Notes: a model not told the origin generated them from the sequence alone. A stretch of DNA of 64,000 nucleotides from Hymenobacter sp. HSC-4F20 (GCF_019599275.1 NZ_JAHZTD010000004.1:372001-436000), one strand, 5' to 3'; shown: positions 34,120 to 43,793, counted from the stretch's first letter. Program-made: numbers and translations.

Positions 34120-34425
34120 GTGACTAAAGCAGAAGTAATCGCCGAAATTGCCGACAAGACCGGCATTGAGAAGGCAGACGTTTCGGCTACCGTAGAAGCC
34201 TTCTTCAAAGTTGTGAAGGATTCCATGGCCGACGGCAACAACATCTACGTGCGCGGTTTTGGCTCCTTCGTGAACAAAAAGCGCGCGAAGAAAGTAGCCC
34301 GTAACATCTCGAAAAACACGTCGATCATCATCGACGAGCACTTCATTCCGAGCTTCAAGCCGTCGAAAACCTTCATCGGCAAAATCAAGAACAGCAAGAA
34401 GATCAAGGAAACGGCCAACGCCTAA
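34120..34425 (+). CDS. HU/IHF-family DNA-binding protein
   Basis: Nucleoid-associated protein of 101 aa. TKAEVIAEIADKTGIEKADV starts the helical dimerisation part, followed by VRGFGSFVNKKRAKKVARN and the DNA-minor-groove arm region ending in FIPSFKPSKTF. The conserved proline of the arm is present in IPSFKPS. The start is GTG at 34120, matching homologs that begin MTKAE; a TTG 14 codons upstream adds unrelated residues. It has a strong promoter with a structured leader and a strong terminator. Confidence 0.94.
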   Translation: MTKAEVIAEIADKTGIEKADVSATVEAFFKVVKDSMADGNNIYVRGFGSFVNKKRAKKVARNISKNTSIIIDEHFIPSFKPSKTFIGKIKNSKKIKETANA

Positions 34426-34445
34426 CCTGCTCTCGTTGTAATATT

Positions 34446-34500
34446 GCCGGCTGAGCCGCCGGGAATTCCAGGTACGGAACCCCGGCGGCCGGCTTTTTTT
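34446..34500 (+). terminator. Rho-independent terminator of the HU gene
   Basis: GC-rich stem with a 3-base bulge (34446-34469 with 34475-34493) followed by seven T. Confidence 0.88.
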
Positions 34501-34507
34501 CTCGCTG

Positions 34508-35407
34508 ATGACCAACAGTACTTCCAAGCACCAACTTCTACTTCTGGCCCTGGCGGTTGCGCTGGTGGCCGGTTTGTTTTTGTTGCCGAAGGTAATTGTC
34601 AAGCCCAAAGAGGGCAAAGGCGACCTGGCCGGAACGGCCGCCCGCACGGCTACCCGCGACAATGGCGCGGCTGCTCCTTCTACAGCCTCCGTGGATGCCA
34701 TGGGCAAGCCTGAAGGGGCAACAGCGGAACAGCCCCACATGGTAGTGCCCGCTGCGCAGCGGCAGGAAATCAATGGGCTGCTGACCAAGTACAACGCCGC
34801 GGGGGCCGATCTGACGGGCCGGCTCCGGCTGGCTCAGGAGCTGGCGGCTAAGTACAAGGCCGTGGAGAAGTTCGACAGCGCCGGCTACTATTTCGAGCAG
34901 ATTGCCTTGGTACGACCCGGTGAGCAAGCCTGGAAACGGGCCGCCGATGAGTACTTCGAAGCCTACAGCTTCGCGGCTACGGAGGAACGCCAGAAACTGC
35001 TCGGGGCCAAGTGCCAGGAACTGTACGGGAAAGTGCTGAAAAACAATCCCGACAACCTCGACGCGAAAACCAATCTGGGCATGGCCTACATGGCCAGCGA
35101 CAATCCGGTGCAGGGCATCACCCTGATACGGGAAGTTCTGGCCGCAGACCCGCGCAACGAAAAAGCCCTGTATAACCTTGGTTTCCTGGCAATTCAGAGC
35201 AGCCAGTTTGATCGGGCCGTGGAGCGTTTCCGGGAATTGATCAAGATAAACGCCGAAAACGTCAACGGACAGTTTTATCTTGGCGTCGCCTTAGCCCAAA
35301 CCGGGGCCAAGGAAGAAGCCCGCAAAGCCTTTGAAAAGGCAAAAAGCCTCAGCACTGATCCGGCCCTAGCTGCCTCGGTGGATGAGCAACTCCAGAAGCT
35401 GAACTAA
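34508..35407 (+). CDS. Membrane-anchored tetratricopeptide-repeat protein
   Basis: A 299-aa protein with an N-terminal membrane anchor (about residues 9-28), a low-complexity linker and at least three TPR units over about 170-285: LDAKTNLGMAYMASDNPVQG, EKALYNLGFLAIQSSQFDRA and VNGQFYLGVALAQTGAKEEA. TPR proteins mediate protein-protein contacts; the domain would face the periplasm. It lies between HU and RNase G, a position seen in relatives. Partner proteins are unknown. Confidence 0.88.
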   Translation: MTNSTSKHQLLLLALAVALVAGLFLLPKVIVKPKEGKGDLAGTAARTATRDNGAAAPSTASVDAMGKPEGATAEQPHMVVPAAQRQEINGLLTKYNAAGADLTGRLRLAQELAAKYKAVEKFDSAGYYFEQIALVRPGEQAWKRAADEYFEAYSFAATEERQKLLGAKCQELYGKVLKNNPDNLDAKTNLGMAYMASDNPVQGITLIREVLAADPRNEKALYNLGFLAIQSSQFDRAVERFRELIKINAENVNGQFYLGVALAQTGAKEEARKAFEKAKSLSTDPALAASVDEQLQKLN

Positions 35408-35438
35408 GTATTTTTTACACCCTTAACCATCTCAACTC

Positions 35439-35528
35439 ATGCCCTGCGGTAAAAAGAGAAAGCGTCATAAGATTGCCACTCACAAGCGGAAGAAGCGTCT
35501 GCGCAAGAACCGTCACAAGAAGAAGTAA
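35439..35528 (+). CDS. 29-residue Lys/Arg-rich COX24/AURKAIP1-like protein
   Basis: A very short basic protein starting MPCGKKRKRHKIATHKRKKR and ending in KNRHKKK. This matches a Bacteroidota family annotated as AURKAIP1/COX24 domain protein, related to mitochondrial ribosomal mS38 and the mycobacterial bS22. More than half of its residues are Lys, Arg or His. A structural role on the ribosome is likely by analogy. It lies 31 bases after the TPR gene and is followed by a weak hairpin (35527-35555). Confidence 0.8.
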   Translation: MPCGKKRKRHKIATHKRKKRLRKNRHKKK

Positions 35529-35635
35529 GCCCACCTGGGGTTCGCTGGCGGGCTTTTCCTCGTAGGAAGACAACCCGTCTATCTCTCACTTAGGTTCTCT
35601 GAGAGTGGCCAGAAGCTTACTTTCCCCGTGGCTTA

Positions 35636-35672
35636 AAAGGGAAGCTGGTGCCTTGCGCGCTGGCTTCCCTTT
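35636..35672 (+). promoter_or_regulatory. Hairpin in the RNase G leader
   Basis: A perfect 10-bp inverted repeat, AAAGGGAAGC/GCTTCCCTTT (35636-35645 with 35663-35672), 71 bases before the rng start. No T-tract. RNase E/G genes in other bacteria can be controlled through leader structures, so a feedback role is possible. Confidence 0.4.
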
Positions 35673-35743
35673 ACGGGTTTCGGGGGCCGGAGCTTGCCAA
35701 CTGGTACACTTCGCCGGAGATTCTATTCTAACCGCTTAATCCA

Positions 35744-37351
35744 TTGAGTAACGAATTAATCATTAATTCTACTCAGGACGGAGAACGGATTGCCCTGCTA
35801 CAGGACAAGCGGCTCATCGAATATCATTTCGACCGCAACGACACCGCCTACTCAGTCGGTGACATCTTCCTGGGCACGGTCAAGAAAGTTATGCCCGGTC
35901 TGAACGCCGCGTTCATTGACATTGGGTACCAAAAAGATGCCTTTCTGCACTACGGCGACTTGGGGGAAAACTTTCCTTCCCTGGTAAAGTGGGGCAAAGG
36001 CGTCCAATCGCAGAAAATACCCGTCGGAGCCCTGAAAACTTTCCAGTTTGATGGGACGCTCGACAAAGTCGGTAAAATCGACAACACGCTCAAGAAGGGC
36101 CAGCAACTGTTGGTTCAGATTGTGAAGGAGCCAATTTCCACCAAGGGCCCGCGCCTGTCCACGGATATTTCCATGGCTGGCCGCTACCTCGTGCTGGTTC
36201 CGTTTTCGAACACCATCAGCGTATCCAAGAAGATTGTCAGCAAGACGGAGCGGGAGCGGCTCAAGCGGCTCATTGCCTCTATTAAGCCCGACAACTTTGG
36301 CGTGATTATCCGGACCGTGGCCGAAGGTCGCGAGGTGGCTGAGCTCGACAAGGATATGCAGAGCATGGTAAGCAAGTGGGAAACCCTTTTCCAGAACCTG
36401 CGCACCGGCAAGCCCAACGACAAGGTATTGGGCGAGCTGGGTCGTACTTCCTCCATGCTGCGCGACATGCTCAACGAGTCGTTCGATGCCATTACCGTGG
36501 ACTCGACGCCGATGTACGAGGAAATGCGCAGCTACCTGCAGCAGATTGCGCCCGATAAGCTGGGCCTGTTGAAGCTGCACACCGGCAAAGTCAAAGTCTT
36601 CGAGCAGTACGGAATTGAAAAACAGCTGAAAACACTGTTCGGCAAAACCGTAACGGTGCCTGGTGGAGGTTACCTCGTCATTGAGCACACGGAGGCCCTG
36701 CACGTCATCGACGTGAACTCCGGCAACAAGAGCAACCAGGAAGGCGACCAGGAGGCCACGGCCCTGCACGTGAACCTCGCGGCCGCCAAAGAGGTAGCCC
36801 GCCAGCTGCGGCTGCGCGACATGGGCGGCATCATCGTCGTCGATTTCATCGATATGAAGTCGGGCGAGAGCCGGAAAAAGGTGGAAGACGCGGTGCATAG
36901 CATCATGAAGCAGGACAAGGCCCGCTACACCATCCTCCCAATAACTAAGTTTGGCCTGCTTCAGATTACCCGGCAGCGTGTGCGGCCGGCCGAAGCCATT
37001 GTCACCGGTGAGGTGTGCCCTACCTGCGGTGGCACGGGCAAGATTTCGGCTTCCATCCTCGTGACGGACGAAATTGACAACAGCATTGACGACCTGCTGG
37101 TAGCTCAAAACCAGTCGGGCATTACGCTTTACGTACACCCCTTCCTGCATGCCTACTATACCAAAGGGTTAGTAAGCCGGCAGATGAAGTGGTACCTGAA
37201 GTATTACAAGTGGGTGAAGGTGATGAAGGACACTAGTCTGGGCCTCACCGAGTACCGCATCGAGGACGAGAACGGCGAGGAAATCGAGCTGCACTCGGCC
37301 GCTGCGGCCATGAGCCGGTTGCAGGACCGGGAAGTGGAAATAACGGATTAA
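35744..37351 (+). CDS. rng: Ribonuclease E/G family protein (RNase G)
   Basis: Endoribonuclease of 535 aa for rRNA maturation and mRNA turnover. The N-terminal S1 domain spans about residues 37-135 (DIFLGTVKKVMPGLNAAFID). The catalytic metal-binding aspartates are in LHVIDVNSGN and VVDFIDMK, and the zinc-link is CPTCGGTGK. It lacks the long disordered degradosome scaffold of RNase E. The start is TTG at 35744, the only codon that allows the conserved SNELIINS N-terminus. A terminator follows. Confidence 0.93.
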   Translation: MSNELIINSTQDGERIALLQDKRLIEYHFDRNDTAYSVGDIFLGTVKKVMPGLNAAFIDIGYQKDAFLHYGDLGENFPSLVKWGKGVQSQKIPVGALKTFQFDGTLDKVGKIDNTLKKGQQLLVQIVKEPISTKGPRLSTDISMAGRYLVLVPFSNTISVSKKIVSKTERERLKRLIASIKPDNFGVIIRTVAEGREVAELDKDMQSMVSKWETLFQNLRTGKPNDKVLGELGRTSSMLRDMLNESFDAITVDSTPMYEEMRSYLQQIAPDKLGLLKLHTGKVKVFEQYGIEKQLKTLFGKTVTVPGGGYLVIEHTEALHVIDVNSGNKSNQEGDQEATALHVNLAAAKEVARQLRLRDMGGIIVVDFIDMKSGESRKKVEDAVHSIMKQDKARYTILPITKFGLLQITRQRVRPAEAIVTGEVCPTCGGTGKISASILVTDEIDNSIDDLLVAQNQSGITLYVHPFLHAYYTKGLVSRQMKWYLKYYKWVKVMKDTSLGLTEYRIEDENGEEIELHSAAAAMSRLQDREVEITD

Positions 37352-37392
37352 CGACGGATTTTTTCTGCGAGAAAACTCCTCCTGATAGAAGG

Positions 37393-37428
37393 AAAGCCCG
37401 GGCTGCCAGCGGTAGGCCGGGCTTTTTT
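37393..37428 (+). terminator. Rho-independent terminator of rng
   Basis: A 9-bp GC-rich stem (37393-37401 with 37417-37425) followed by a T-run. Confidence 0.85.
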
Positions 37429-37579
37429 GCGTCTGTACTGCCGGGGTAGTAGCGGGGGTAGCTCTGCAGTTCGCTTGCTTGAAGTGCTTTTTTACCGGCT
37501 GAAAGCAGCTGTTCGCCCAGAGTTTGGAACCGTTGGGCGAGGTTGCTAGTACCTTCGGTAACGCTCTACTTCCCTCACT

Positions 37580-39901
37580 ATGCACGCTCCCTCACCTGTT
37601 CCCACAGATTTACCCGGTACTCTGGAAGAAGCCCAGCACCGCATTCAGGAGCTGGAAGCTGCTTTGCGAGGGGCACATGCCCGCGCCGAGCAGTTGGTAA
37701 GTCATTTGCAGGAAGGCATTCTGTTAACTAACGAGGCGGGCAACATTGCCATTATCAATGAGCGGTTTTGTGAGCTTTGGGACATAGAGGAAACGGCTGA
37801 TTACTGGCTGGGCCGACCGTGGCAGGACCTGGCCAAGGTGCTCGCGCCTCTGACTATCGACTCGGTACACTTCGAGCGGAGTGTGTACAGCAAGCGCGAG
37901 TCGGGGCAGCCGGTCTTTAATGACCCGGTAGAATTGGTTGACGGGCGGATGCTGGAGCGGGATTTTGTGCCTATTCCAGTAGCTGGAACCTCCGCGACCA
38001 ACGTGCTGATCCGGCTGCGCGACGTGACGGAATATCACCGCGCCACGGAGCAGCTACGAGCTGTGGCCAGCATTCCGGGCCAGAACCCGAACCCCATTTT
38101 TCGACTGGATGCAACCGGGCAGTTGCTCTACACCAACTCCGCCGCCAATGCTTTATTCCACTCCCTGGACGAGGCAGATCAGAACCGCTTACTGACCAAG
38201 GCCCAGCGGCTGGCCGCCACAGCACTGGCCCACAGCCAACCCTGGCAGGTAGATGTGCCCATAGGAGAGGGGTTTTACGCGACGTTTGTAGCTCCGTTTC
38301 CGGAGGAAGGCTACGCAAACCTCTACCTGGTTAACATCACGAAGCGCATTCTGGTGGAGCAGGAACTGAACCGGGCCAAGGAAGAGGCCGAAGCGGCCGT
38401 GCGTGCCCGGGAGAACTTCCTGGCCAACATGAGCCACGAAATCCGCACGCCCATGAACGGGGTGCTGGGCATGGCCGGTCAGTTGGCCAAAACCCGTCTG
38501 GATGCCCGGCAGCAAGAATTCGTTCGTATCATCCGCAATTCCGGGCAGCACCTGCTCAGCATCATCAATGATGTGCTGGACATGGCCAAGATAACCTCGG
38601 GCAAGCTGGAATTTGAGCAAACGGCTTTCAACTTGTGCGATTCGCTGTCGGGGGCTCTGCAGCCGCTGGTGCTGCAAGCCGTAGAGAAGGGCCTCACTGT
38701 GTCGGCTACCCCTTTGCGCGACTCCTGCCCCCTGCCCTGGGTGACGGGCGACCAGTACCGCATCAACCAGGTGATGATTAACCTGGTGGCTAATGCCGTA
38801 AAGTTTACGGAGCCCGGCGGGCATATTACCATTATTGGCCGTCAGCTGGATTCCTCTGACCAAACGCTCACGGCAGAATTTGTCGTTTCCGATACGGGTA
38901 TTGGAATTCCTCCCGAGCAGCAGGAACGCATCTTTGAGGACTTCACCCAGGCCTACGCCGACACCACGCGGCGCTTCGGCGGTACCGGGCTAGGGTTAAG
39001 CATTTCCCGGGCCATTGTGGAAGAACTGGGTGGTACCTTGACGCTGGAGAGTGAGGTAGGCAAAGGCAGTACCTTTCGGTTCGTGCTTACCCTGCCCCGT
39101 ACCCTCGCTGTAGCGGCCGAAACCAGCGTCTCCTCCTTCGATACAGGGGTGCTGCGCGGCCGTAGCGTACTGCTGGTGGAAGACAACGAAATTAACCGCG
39201 ACGTGGCCCGCATGCTGTTGGAAGAATGGGGCGTGCAGGTTGATGAGGCAGAAAACGGGCAAATCGGGTTGGAAATGCTGCAGCACCGGCTCTACGACGC
39301 CGTGCTGATGGATATTCAGATGCCCGGCATGAGCGGGCTGGAGGCTACCGCTATTATCCGGCAGCTACCCGACCCGGCCCGCGCCGGTGTGCCCATCCTG
39401 GCCCTGACGGCCAACGCATTTCGGGCCGATAATGCCCGCTACCTCGCCGCCGGGATGAATGCCTGCCTGACTAAGCCTTTCGAGGAGGAGGAATTGTACC
39501 ACCACCTGCAAGTGTTGCTGCAGCCAAGTGGGCCGGCAGAGCCCCTGGCCAGTTATGATCTGACCAAGCTGCGGAGCCTGGCCCACGGCCGTCCTGCCTT
39601 CATCACCAAAATTGTTACCTCATTTCTAACGCACATGCCCGCCAGTGTTGCCCAGCTCGAGGCGGCCGCCGGCGCGGACGACTGGGCGCAGGTAGCCACC
39701 CTGGCCCACCACATCAAGCCGAGCGTTGAGTCCCTGGGCATCCGGGAAATAGGGCCTTTAGTGCAGCAGCTGGAGCAGCCTCTGCCTACTCAGGCGGTAG
39801 AAACCGCCGCCAGGCAGCGGGCCGTGGCGCAACTTGTTGCTCAGCTCCGGCGGGCGTTGGCCGAGTTACCCCGGGAGGTATCCCCGGGCCCGGTCGCATA
39901 A
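37580..39901 (+). CDS. Hybrid sensor histidine kinase with receiver and HPt domains
   Basis: A 773-aa soluble phosphorelay protein without membrane helices. Coiled coil (residues 13-45), PAS-like domain (about 42-150), second PAS-like domain (about 160-255), HisKA with phospho-accepting H286 ([12 protein letters not shown]), HATPase with N-box (about 396-410) and G-boxes ([20 protein letters not shown]), receiver with phospho-accepting D578 ([11 protein letters not shown]) and C-terminal HPt with likely H710 (AHHIKPS). The His-Asp-His relay in one chain implies that a separate response regulator takes the final phosphate, but none is adjacent. Signal unknown; cytoplasmic PAS sensing is likely. 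Confidence 0.93.
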   Translation: MHAPSPVPTDLPGTLEEAQHRIQELEAALRGAHARAEQLVSHLQEGILLTNEAGNIAIINERFCELWDIEETADYWLGRPWQDLAKVLAPLTIDSVHFERSVYSKRESGQPVFNDPVELVDGRMLERDFVPIPVAGTSATNVLIRLRDVTEYHRATEQLRAVASIPGQNPNPIFRLDATGQLLYTNSAANALFHSLDEADQNRLLTKAQRLAATALAHSQPWQVDVPIGEGFYATFVAPFPEEGYANLYLVNITKRILVEQELNRAKEEAEAAVRARENFLANMSHEIRTPMNGVLGMAGQLAKTRLDARQQEFVRIIRNSGQHLLSIINDVLDMAKITSGKLEFEQTAFNLCDSLSGALQPLVLQAVEKGLTVSATPLRDSCPLPWVTGDQYRINQVMINLVANAVKFTEPGGHITIIGRQLDSSDQTLTAEFVVSDTGIGIPPEQQERIFEDFTQAYADTTRRFGGTGLGLSISRAIVEELGGTLTLESEVGKGSTFRFVLTLPRTLAVAAETSVSSFDTGVLRGRSVLLVEDNEINRDVARMLLEEWGVQVDEAENGQIGLEMLQHRLYDAVLMDIQMPGMSGLEATAIIRQLPDPARAGVPILALTANAFRADNARYLAAGMNACLTKPFEEEELYHHLQVLLQPSGPAEPLASYDLTKLRSLAHGRPAFITKIVTSFLTHMPASVAQLEAAAGADDWAQVATLAHHIKPSVESLGIREIGPLVQQLEQPLPTQAVETAARQRAVAQLVAQLRRALAELPREVSPGPVA

Positions 39902-39925
39902 TTGCCGCTTCGCCCTAATGCGAGA

Positions 39926-39973
39926 AAACACTGCGGCCCGTCACTATTAGATAGCTGACGGGCCGCAGTGTTT
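39926..39973. terminator. Bidirectional terminator between convergent genes
   Basis: A perfect 18-bp stem (39926-39943 with 39956-39973), a 12-base loop, A-rich on one end and T-rich on the other. It serves the kinase gene and the convergent outer-membrane protein gene. Confidence 0.88.
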
Positions 39974-39974
39974 C

Positions 39975-40655
39975 TTAGAACTTAATGCCCAGGTCCAGGG
40001 CGAACTCACTGTTCTTAAGCTCTATATCCGTGAAGCCGCGTTCCTTGTCAAAGTACCGGTCGATGTTGAACAGGCCGCGGTGGTAGCTCACGCCGGCTAT
40101 CATCTTCGTGCTTTGGCCCAGTTGGTATTCTACCCCCGCCCCGGCGCGTAAGGCCGCATCCGGAATAATAACGTGCTTGGAGCCTTTGGTTTCCTGGCCG
40201 GTAGCGGGGTCGAGGTAGCGCTTGTCGCCGTTGATGCGCCCGGCAATGGCCGCGTTGAGCGAGCCACCCAGCTGGAAATATACCTTCGTGTCGGTGGCCA
40301 CATCGTTGGTGAACAGCTTCACCGTTACGGGCACCTGCAGGTACTGCAGGCTAATTTTCTGCTCAATGCGCTGCTGCTGACCCGTGGTGGTGGTTTCTAG
40401 GTAGCTGATTTTACCGCCCTTGCCTGTCAGTTCCAGGCCCGTGCCGAAGGCATAGTTCTCCCCGAAGAAATAGTCGACGATCAGGCCGCCGCCAATGCTG
40501 GCCTTGGCCGATTCGTTCACGAAGCTGTAGGCTGAGGGCGAGTCGACGCGCAGGTTGGTTACGGAAGGGGAAACTTTCAGGCCGATTTCAACCTGAGCAG
40601 AGGCCGCGCCAATGGTGGCACCACTGATCAACAGGGCAAGCAGAGCTTTTTTCAT
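39975..40655 (-). CDS. Outer-membrane beta-barrel protein (PorT-like family)
   Basis: A 226-aa exported protein: signal peptide MKKALLALLISGATIGAASA, then about eight amphipathic strands typical of small barrels (for example VEIGLKVSPSVTNLRV, YLQVPVTVKLFTND, STKMIAGVSYHRGLF), ending in EFALDLGIKF with a terminal phenylalanine, as expected for outer-membrane insertion. It resembles PorT/OmpA-like barrels that are abundant in Bacteroidota. Not enough to equate it with PorT of the type IX system. It is divergent from gldB. Confidence 0.85.
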   Translation of the reverse strand: MKKALLALLISGATIGAASAQVEIGLKVSPSVTNLRVDSPSAYSFVNESAKASIGGGLIVDYFFGENYAFGTGLELTGKGGKISYLETTTTGQQQRIEQKISLQYLQVPVTVKLFTNDVATDTKVYFQLGGSLNAAIAGRINGDKRYLDPATGQETKGSKHVIIPDAALRAGAGVEYQLGQSTKMIAGVSYHRGLFNIDRYFDKERGFTDIELKNSEFALDLGIKF

Positions 40656-40746
40656 GGCAATTGCGGAATTACAAGTAGAGGAAACACGAAGCCGCGGCGG
40701 TAGGCCGTTTCGTTTTGGCTAATTTCGCCTTAAAGATAGAAGCGTG

Positions 40747-41775
40747 ATGCATATTCCTGCCCGTATGCGGGCTCTGCTGGCAGCCGTACTGGCTACCGGC
40801 CTGGGCCTGGCCGCCTGTAGTAGCGGTCAAGAAACCTGTGAGTTGAGCCCTGAGGTAGCCAAGGTGGCGGCACCAGTGAAGCTGGAGCGACTGGAAAAAT
40901 CCTTTTTCCAGATTAAAAGCCCTGCTGAGGCAGAGCGGTTTCTGCAAGAGCATAAGCTCTTCGCGCGGCAATTTTTGCAGAGTCGCCAGTATCCGGCCGG
41001 GGTGCTGGGCGCTACCCTTACGCGCCTGGCCACCAACTCGGGCCTGCAGAAGCTGGGCGCGCAAGCCGACACCACCTTCCGCACAGAGCAGCTCCGGCCA
41101 CAGTTGCAGCTGCTGTTCCAGCACATTCGTTACTACTTCCCCGATTTCCGGGTGCCGCCAGTTAACACCTTCGTGAGCGGGCTCAGCCAGGATTTGTTTG
41201 TCAACGACAGCCTGCTGGTTATCAGCACCGATTTTTTTGTGGGCCCGAAAGCAGCCTACCTGCCCAACGTACCCGGGTACATTCAGCGGCGCTACACTAA
41301 GGAACACGTGCTGCCAGGCGTGGCCCTGGCCATCAGTAGCAAGTACAACCAGAAGCAGCTTACTAACCAAACCATGCTGGGCGAGATGGTGCAGTTCGGC
41401 AAGGCACTCTATTTTGCTGAGAAGGTACTGCCCTGCACCCCGGACTCCTTGCTGATGGGCTATACCAGCCAGGAAATGGCTGGCGTCAGCTTCAATGAAG
41501 GCAAAATATGGGCTCACTTCATCGATAAAAACCTGCTCTACAATACGGCGCCTTTTACTATCCAGAAGTATATCGGGGAGCGGCCCAACATCCCGGAAAT
41601 TGATAAAACCTGCCCCGGCAGGGTAGGAGCCTGGGTAGGGTGGCAGATTGTGCGCAAGTACATGGCCGACCACCCCAACGTAACGCTCAAGCAGCTCATG
41701 GCCGAAAAGAACGCCCAGCGTATTCTCAACGAGTCGCGCTACCGGCCCAAGCAGAACCGGGGCCGCCTCAGCTAG
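40747..41775 (+). CDS. gldB: Gliding motility lipoprotein GldB
   Basis: Lipoprotein of about 342 aa required for gliding in flavobacteria. The lipobox is GLAAC (C24). Conserved GldB blocks include LLFQHIRYYFPDFRVP, the glycosylase-like LPGVALAISSKYN and GEMVQFGKALYFAEKVLP, and PGRVGAWVGWQIVRKYM. GTG at 40744 and ATG at 40747 are adjacent; an ATG at 40765 is also possible. In F. johnsoniae gldB is followed by gldC; here it is followed 2 bases later by a glycosyltransferase gene, with translational coupling likely. Confidence 0.87.
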   Translation: MHIPARMRALLAAVLATGLGLAACSSGQETCELSPEVAKVAAPVKLERLEKSFFQIKSPAEAERFLQEHKLFARQFLQSRQYPAGVLGATLTRLATNSGLQKLGAQADTTFRTEQLRPQLQLLFQHIRYYFPDFRVPPVNTFVSGLSQDLFVNDSLLVISTDFFVGPKAAYLPNVPGYIQRRYTKEHVLPGVALAISSKYNQKQLTNQTMLGEMVQFGKALYFAEKVLPCTPDSLLMGYTSQEMAGVSFNEGKIWAHFIDKNLLYNTAPFTIQKYIGERPNIPEIDKTCPGRVGAWVGWQIVRKYMADHPNVTLKQLMAEKNAQRILNESRYRPKQNRGRLS

Positions 41776-41777
41776 CC

Positions 41778-43016
41778 ATGCACATTGCCGTCTTCAGCCA
41801 GTACCACAGTAACCCCGACTGCCCCGCCACTAGTCGGCACTACTCGCTGCTGGCGCAGATGGCCCGCCAGCACCGTATTACGCTCATCACCACCCGCACC
41901 TGGGAGCGGCAGCGCCTGACCCGGGCTTTTCCGTGGCTGCCCGAGGGAGTGGAAATGCGTGCGGCCGCCGTGCCGTATGAAAACAAAATGGGGGTAGCGC
42001 GCCGGGTGCTCGCCTTCGGCCAGTACGCGGCCTACGCCCTGCGCGAAGGACTGCGCATTGAGAAGCCCGACGTTATCTGGGGTATCAGCACCCCGCTCAC
42101 GGCGGCCTGGGCGGCGGCCCAGGTGGCCCGGTTGCGCCGGGTGCCGTGGGTGTTTGAGGTGCAGGACCTGTGGCCGGCTTTTCCTATTGCTATGGGAGCG
42201 GTGCCCAGCCCAATAGCGCAACGTCAGCTGTACGCTCTGGAGCAGAACCTGTACCAGTCGGCGCGGGCCATCATGACTTTGTCGCCCGACATGACTGGCT
42301 ATGTGCGAGAAATTGGCCGGCGGGCAAAGCCCCCAGGTGCTTTCGGCCCTGAGAAAGTGCACACCGTGCTCAACGGCACCGACCTGGAGCTGGCCGCGGC
42401 GGCAACTGACGAGGCCGTGGCCAACCTACGACGGCAGCAAAACCTGGAGGGGCGGCGCGTAATTCTGTACGCTGGCACCTTTGGCCGCGCCAATGATATT
42501 CCTACCCTTATAACCGCGGCTGAGCAGTTGGCCGTGCAGTGTCCGGAGGCAGTGTGGCTGTTTATGGGCCATGGCTACGACGAGCCGCTCTTGCGGGCTG
42601 CCGCGGACCGTTGCTCGGCCATTCGGCTAGTGCCCCCGCAGCCACGCCATGCTGTGTTTATATGGTTTAAGCTGGCCGATATATCCGTGGTTTCCTTTCT
42701 GGGCCTACCCGTTCTGGATACCAACTCCCCCGCCAAGTTCTACGACAGCTTGGCGGTTGGTACGCCGGTCATTGTCACTAATCAGGGCTGGACGAAAGCC
42801 TTGGTTGAGCAGCGCGGCTGCGGCTGGTTTACGCCGGCCGGGGATGCCATAAAGCTAGCCGATTGCTTAACGGGGTTGTTTCAGCACCCAACGCTTCTGC
42901 GCGCCGCCGGACAAGCAGGTCAGCAGGTAGCACAGGAAAAGTTCGACCGGCAGCACATTGGTATGGTGATAGAACGCATACTAGAAACCGCTAAGCTCCA
43001 GAGCAGCGGGCTTTAG
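41778..43016 (+). CDS. Group 1 family glycosyltransferase (GT4-like)
   Basis: A 412-aa GT-B-fold glycosyltransferase. The N-terminal acceptor domain starts MHIAVFSQYHSNPDCPATSR, with DVIWGISTPLTAAWAA and FEVQDLWPAF in the middle. The C-terminal donor domain has VILYAGTFGRAND, WLFMGHGYDEPLL and the glutamate-type region replaced by PAKFYDSLAVGTPVIV. Acceptor and donor sugars are unknown. It likely acts on surface polysaccharide. The ATG lies 2 bases after the gldB stop. Placement behind gldB could link cell-surface glycans to gliding, which is inference. Confidence 0.9.
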   Translation: MHIAVFSQYHSNPDCPATSRHYSLLAQMARQHRITLITTRTWERQRLTRAFPWLPEGVEMRAAAVPYENKMGVARRVLAFGQYAAYALREGLRIEKPDVIWGISTPLTAAWAAAQVARLRRVPWVFEVQDLWPAFPIAMGAVPSPIAQRQLYALEQNLYQSARAIMTLSPDMTGYVREIGRRAKPPGAFGPEKVHTVLNGTDLELAAAATDEAVANLRRQQNLEGRRVILYAGTFGRANDIPTLITAAEQLAVQCPEAVWLFMGHGYDEPLLRAAADRCSAIRLVPPQPRHAVFIWFKLADISVVSFLGLPVLDTNSPAKFYDSLAVGTPVIVTNQGWTKALVEQRGCGWFTPAGDAIKLADCLTGLFQHPTLLRAAGQAGQQVAQEKFDRQHIGMVIERILETAKLQSSGL

Positions 43017-43039
43017 AACCTCCTAATACTACTTATGTA

Positions 43040-43759
43040 CTAAGTTGTGCCCAGATCTGTCGGTTTTCCACTTGTCCCGCGTTTTACAGCCTTTTTATCA
43101 ACGGGTGCAGTTTGCTTGGCGACGACTTCAGCGTAGTACTTGCACCAACCCTTTAGAGGACAAATAGCACACTTTGGCTGGCGGGCTACGCAGATATAGC
43201 GCCCGTGCAGAATCAGCCAGTGGTGAGCCTTGGGTACTAATTCCTGCGGTATATAGCGCACCAGCTCTTTCTCAACGGCTAGGGGAGTGGTAGCCGTGCG
43301 CGAAACCAGTCCCAGCCGATGGGAAACGCGAAACACGTGCGTATCTACGGCCATGGCAGGCTGGTTGTAAATTACTGATACTACTACGTTGGCCGTTTTG
43401 CGTCCTACGCCGGGCAAGCGTTGCAATTCCTCAATGGTGCTGGGTACTTCGCCGCCGAAATCCTGGACTAGCAAGCGACCCAGCCCAGCGAGGTGCTTGG
43501 CTTTGTTGTTGGGGTAGGAAACACTTCGGATAAACGGGAATATCTCCTCGGCAGAGGCTGCTGCCAGGTGCTCCGGGGTTGGGAACTGCTCGAGCAGTGC
43601 CGGCATAATCTGGTTGACGCGCTTGTCGGTGCACTGCGCACTGAGTACTACAGCCACGATCAGCTCGTAGGGATTAGAGTACACCAGCTCCGTTTTAGGC
43701 TCGGGAAAGTTGGTGGTGAAGTAGTCAAGGAAGTGGCGGAACCGCTCGGGCTTACGCAT
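43040..43759 (-). CDS. nth: Endonuclease III
   Basis: DNA glycosylase/AP lyase for oxidised pyrimidines, about 239 aa. The helix-hairpin-helix with the catalytic lysine is LPGVGRKTANVVV, the catalytic aspartate is in AVDTHVFRVS, and the [4Fe-4S] cluster is bound by C-x6-C-x2-C-x5-C (CVARQPKCAICPLKGWC). A basic tail of about 25 residues extends beyond the usual end. The ATG at 43759 is preferred to one 12 codons upstream. Confidence 0.95.
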   Translation of the reverse strand: MRKPERFRHFLDYFTTNFPEPKTELVYSNPYELIVAVVLSAQCTDKRVNQIMPALLEQFPTPEHLAAASAEEIFPFIRSVSYPNNKAKHLAGLGRLLVQDFGGEVPSTIEELQRLPGVGRKTANVVVSVIYNQPAMAVDTHVFRVSHRLGLVSRTATTPLAVEKELVRYIPQELVPKAHHWLILHGRYICVARQPKCAICPLKGWCKYYAEVVAKQTAPVDKKAVKRGTSGKPTDLGTT

Positions 43760-43793
43760 ACGGCAGAAGTGAAGTACCCTGCAAAGTACAGGC

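Noticed and set aside
35852-37150. A 432-codon open frame on the minus strand opposite rng
   Set aside because: Shadow of a well supported RNase G gene.
37580-39901. One-component two-component fusion (DNA-binding hybrid kinase)
   Set aside because: No helix-turn-helix follows the receiver; the C-terminus is an HPt domain.
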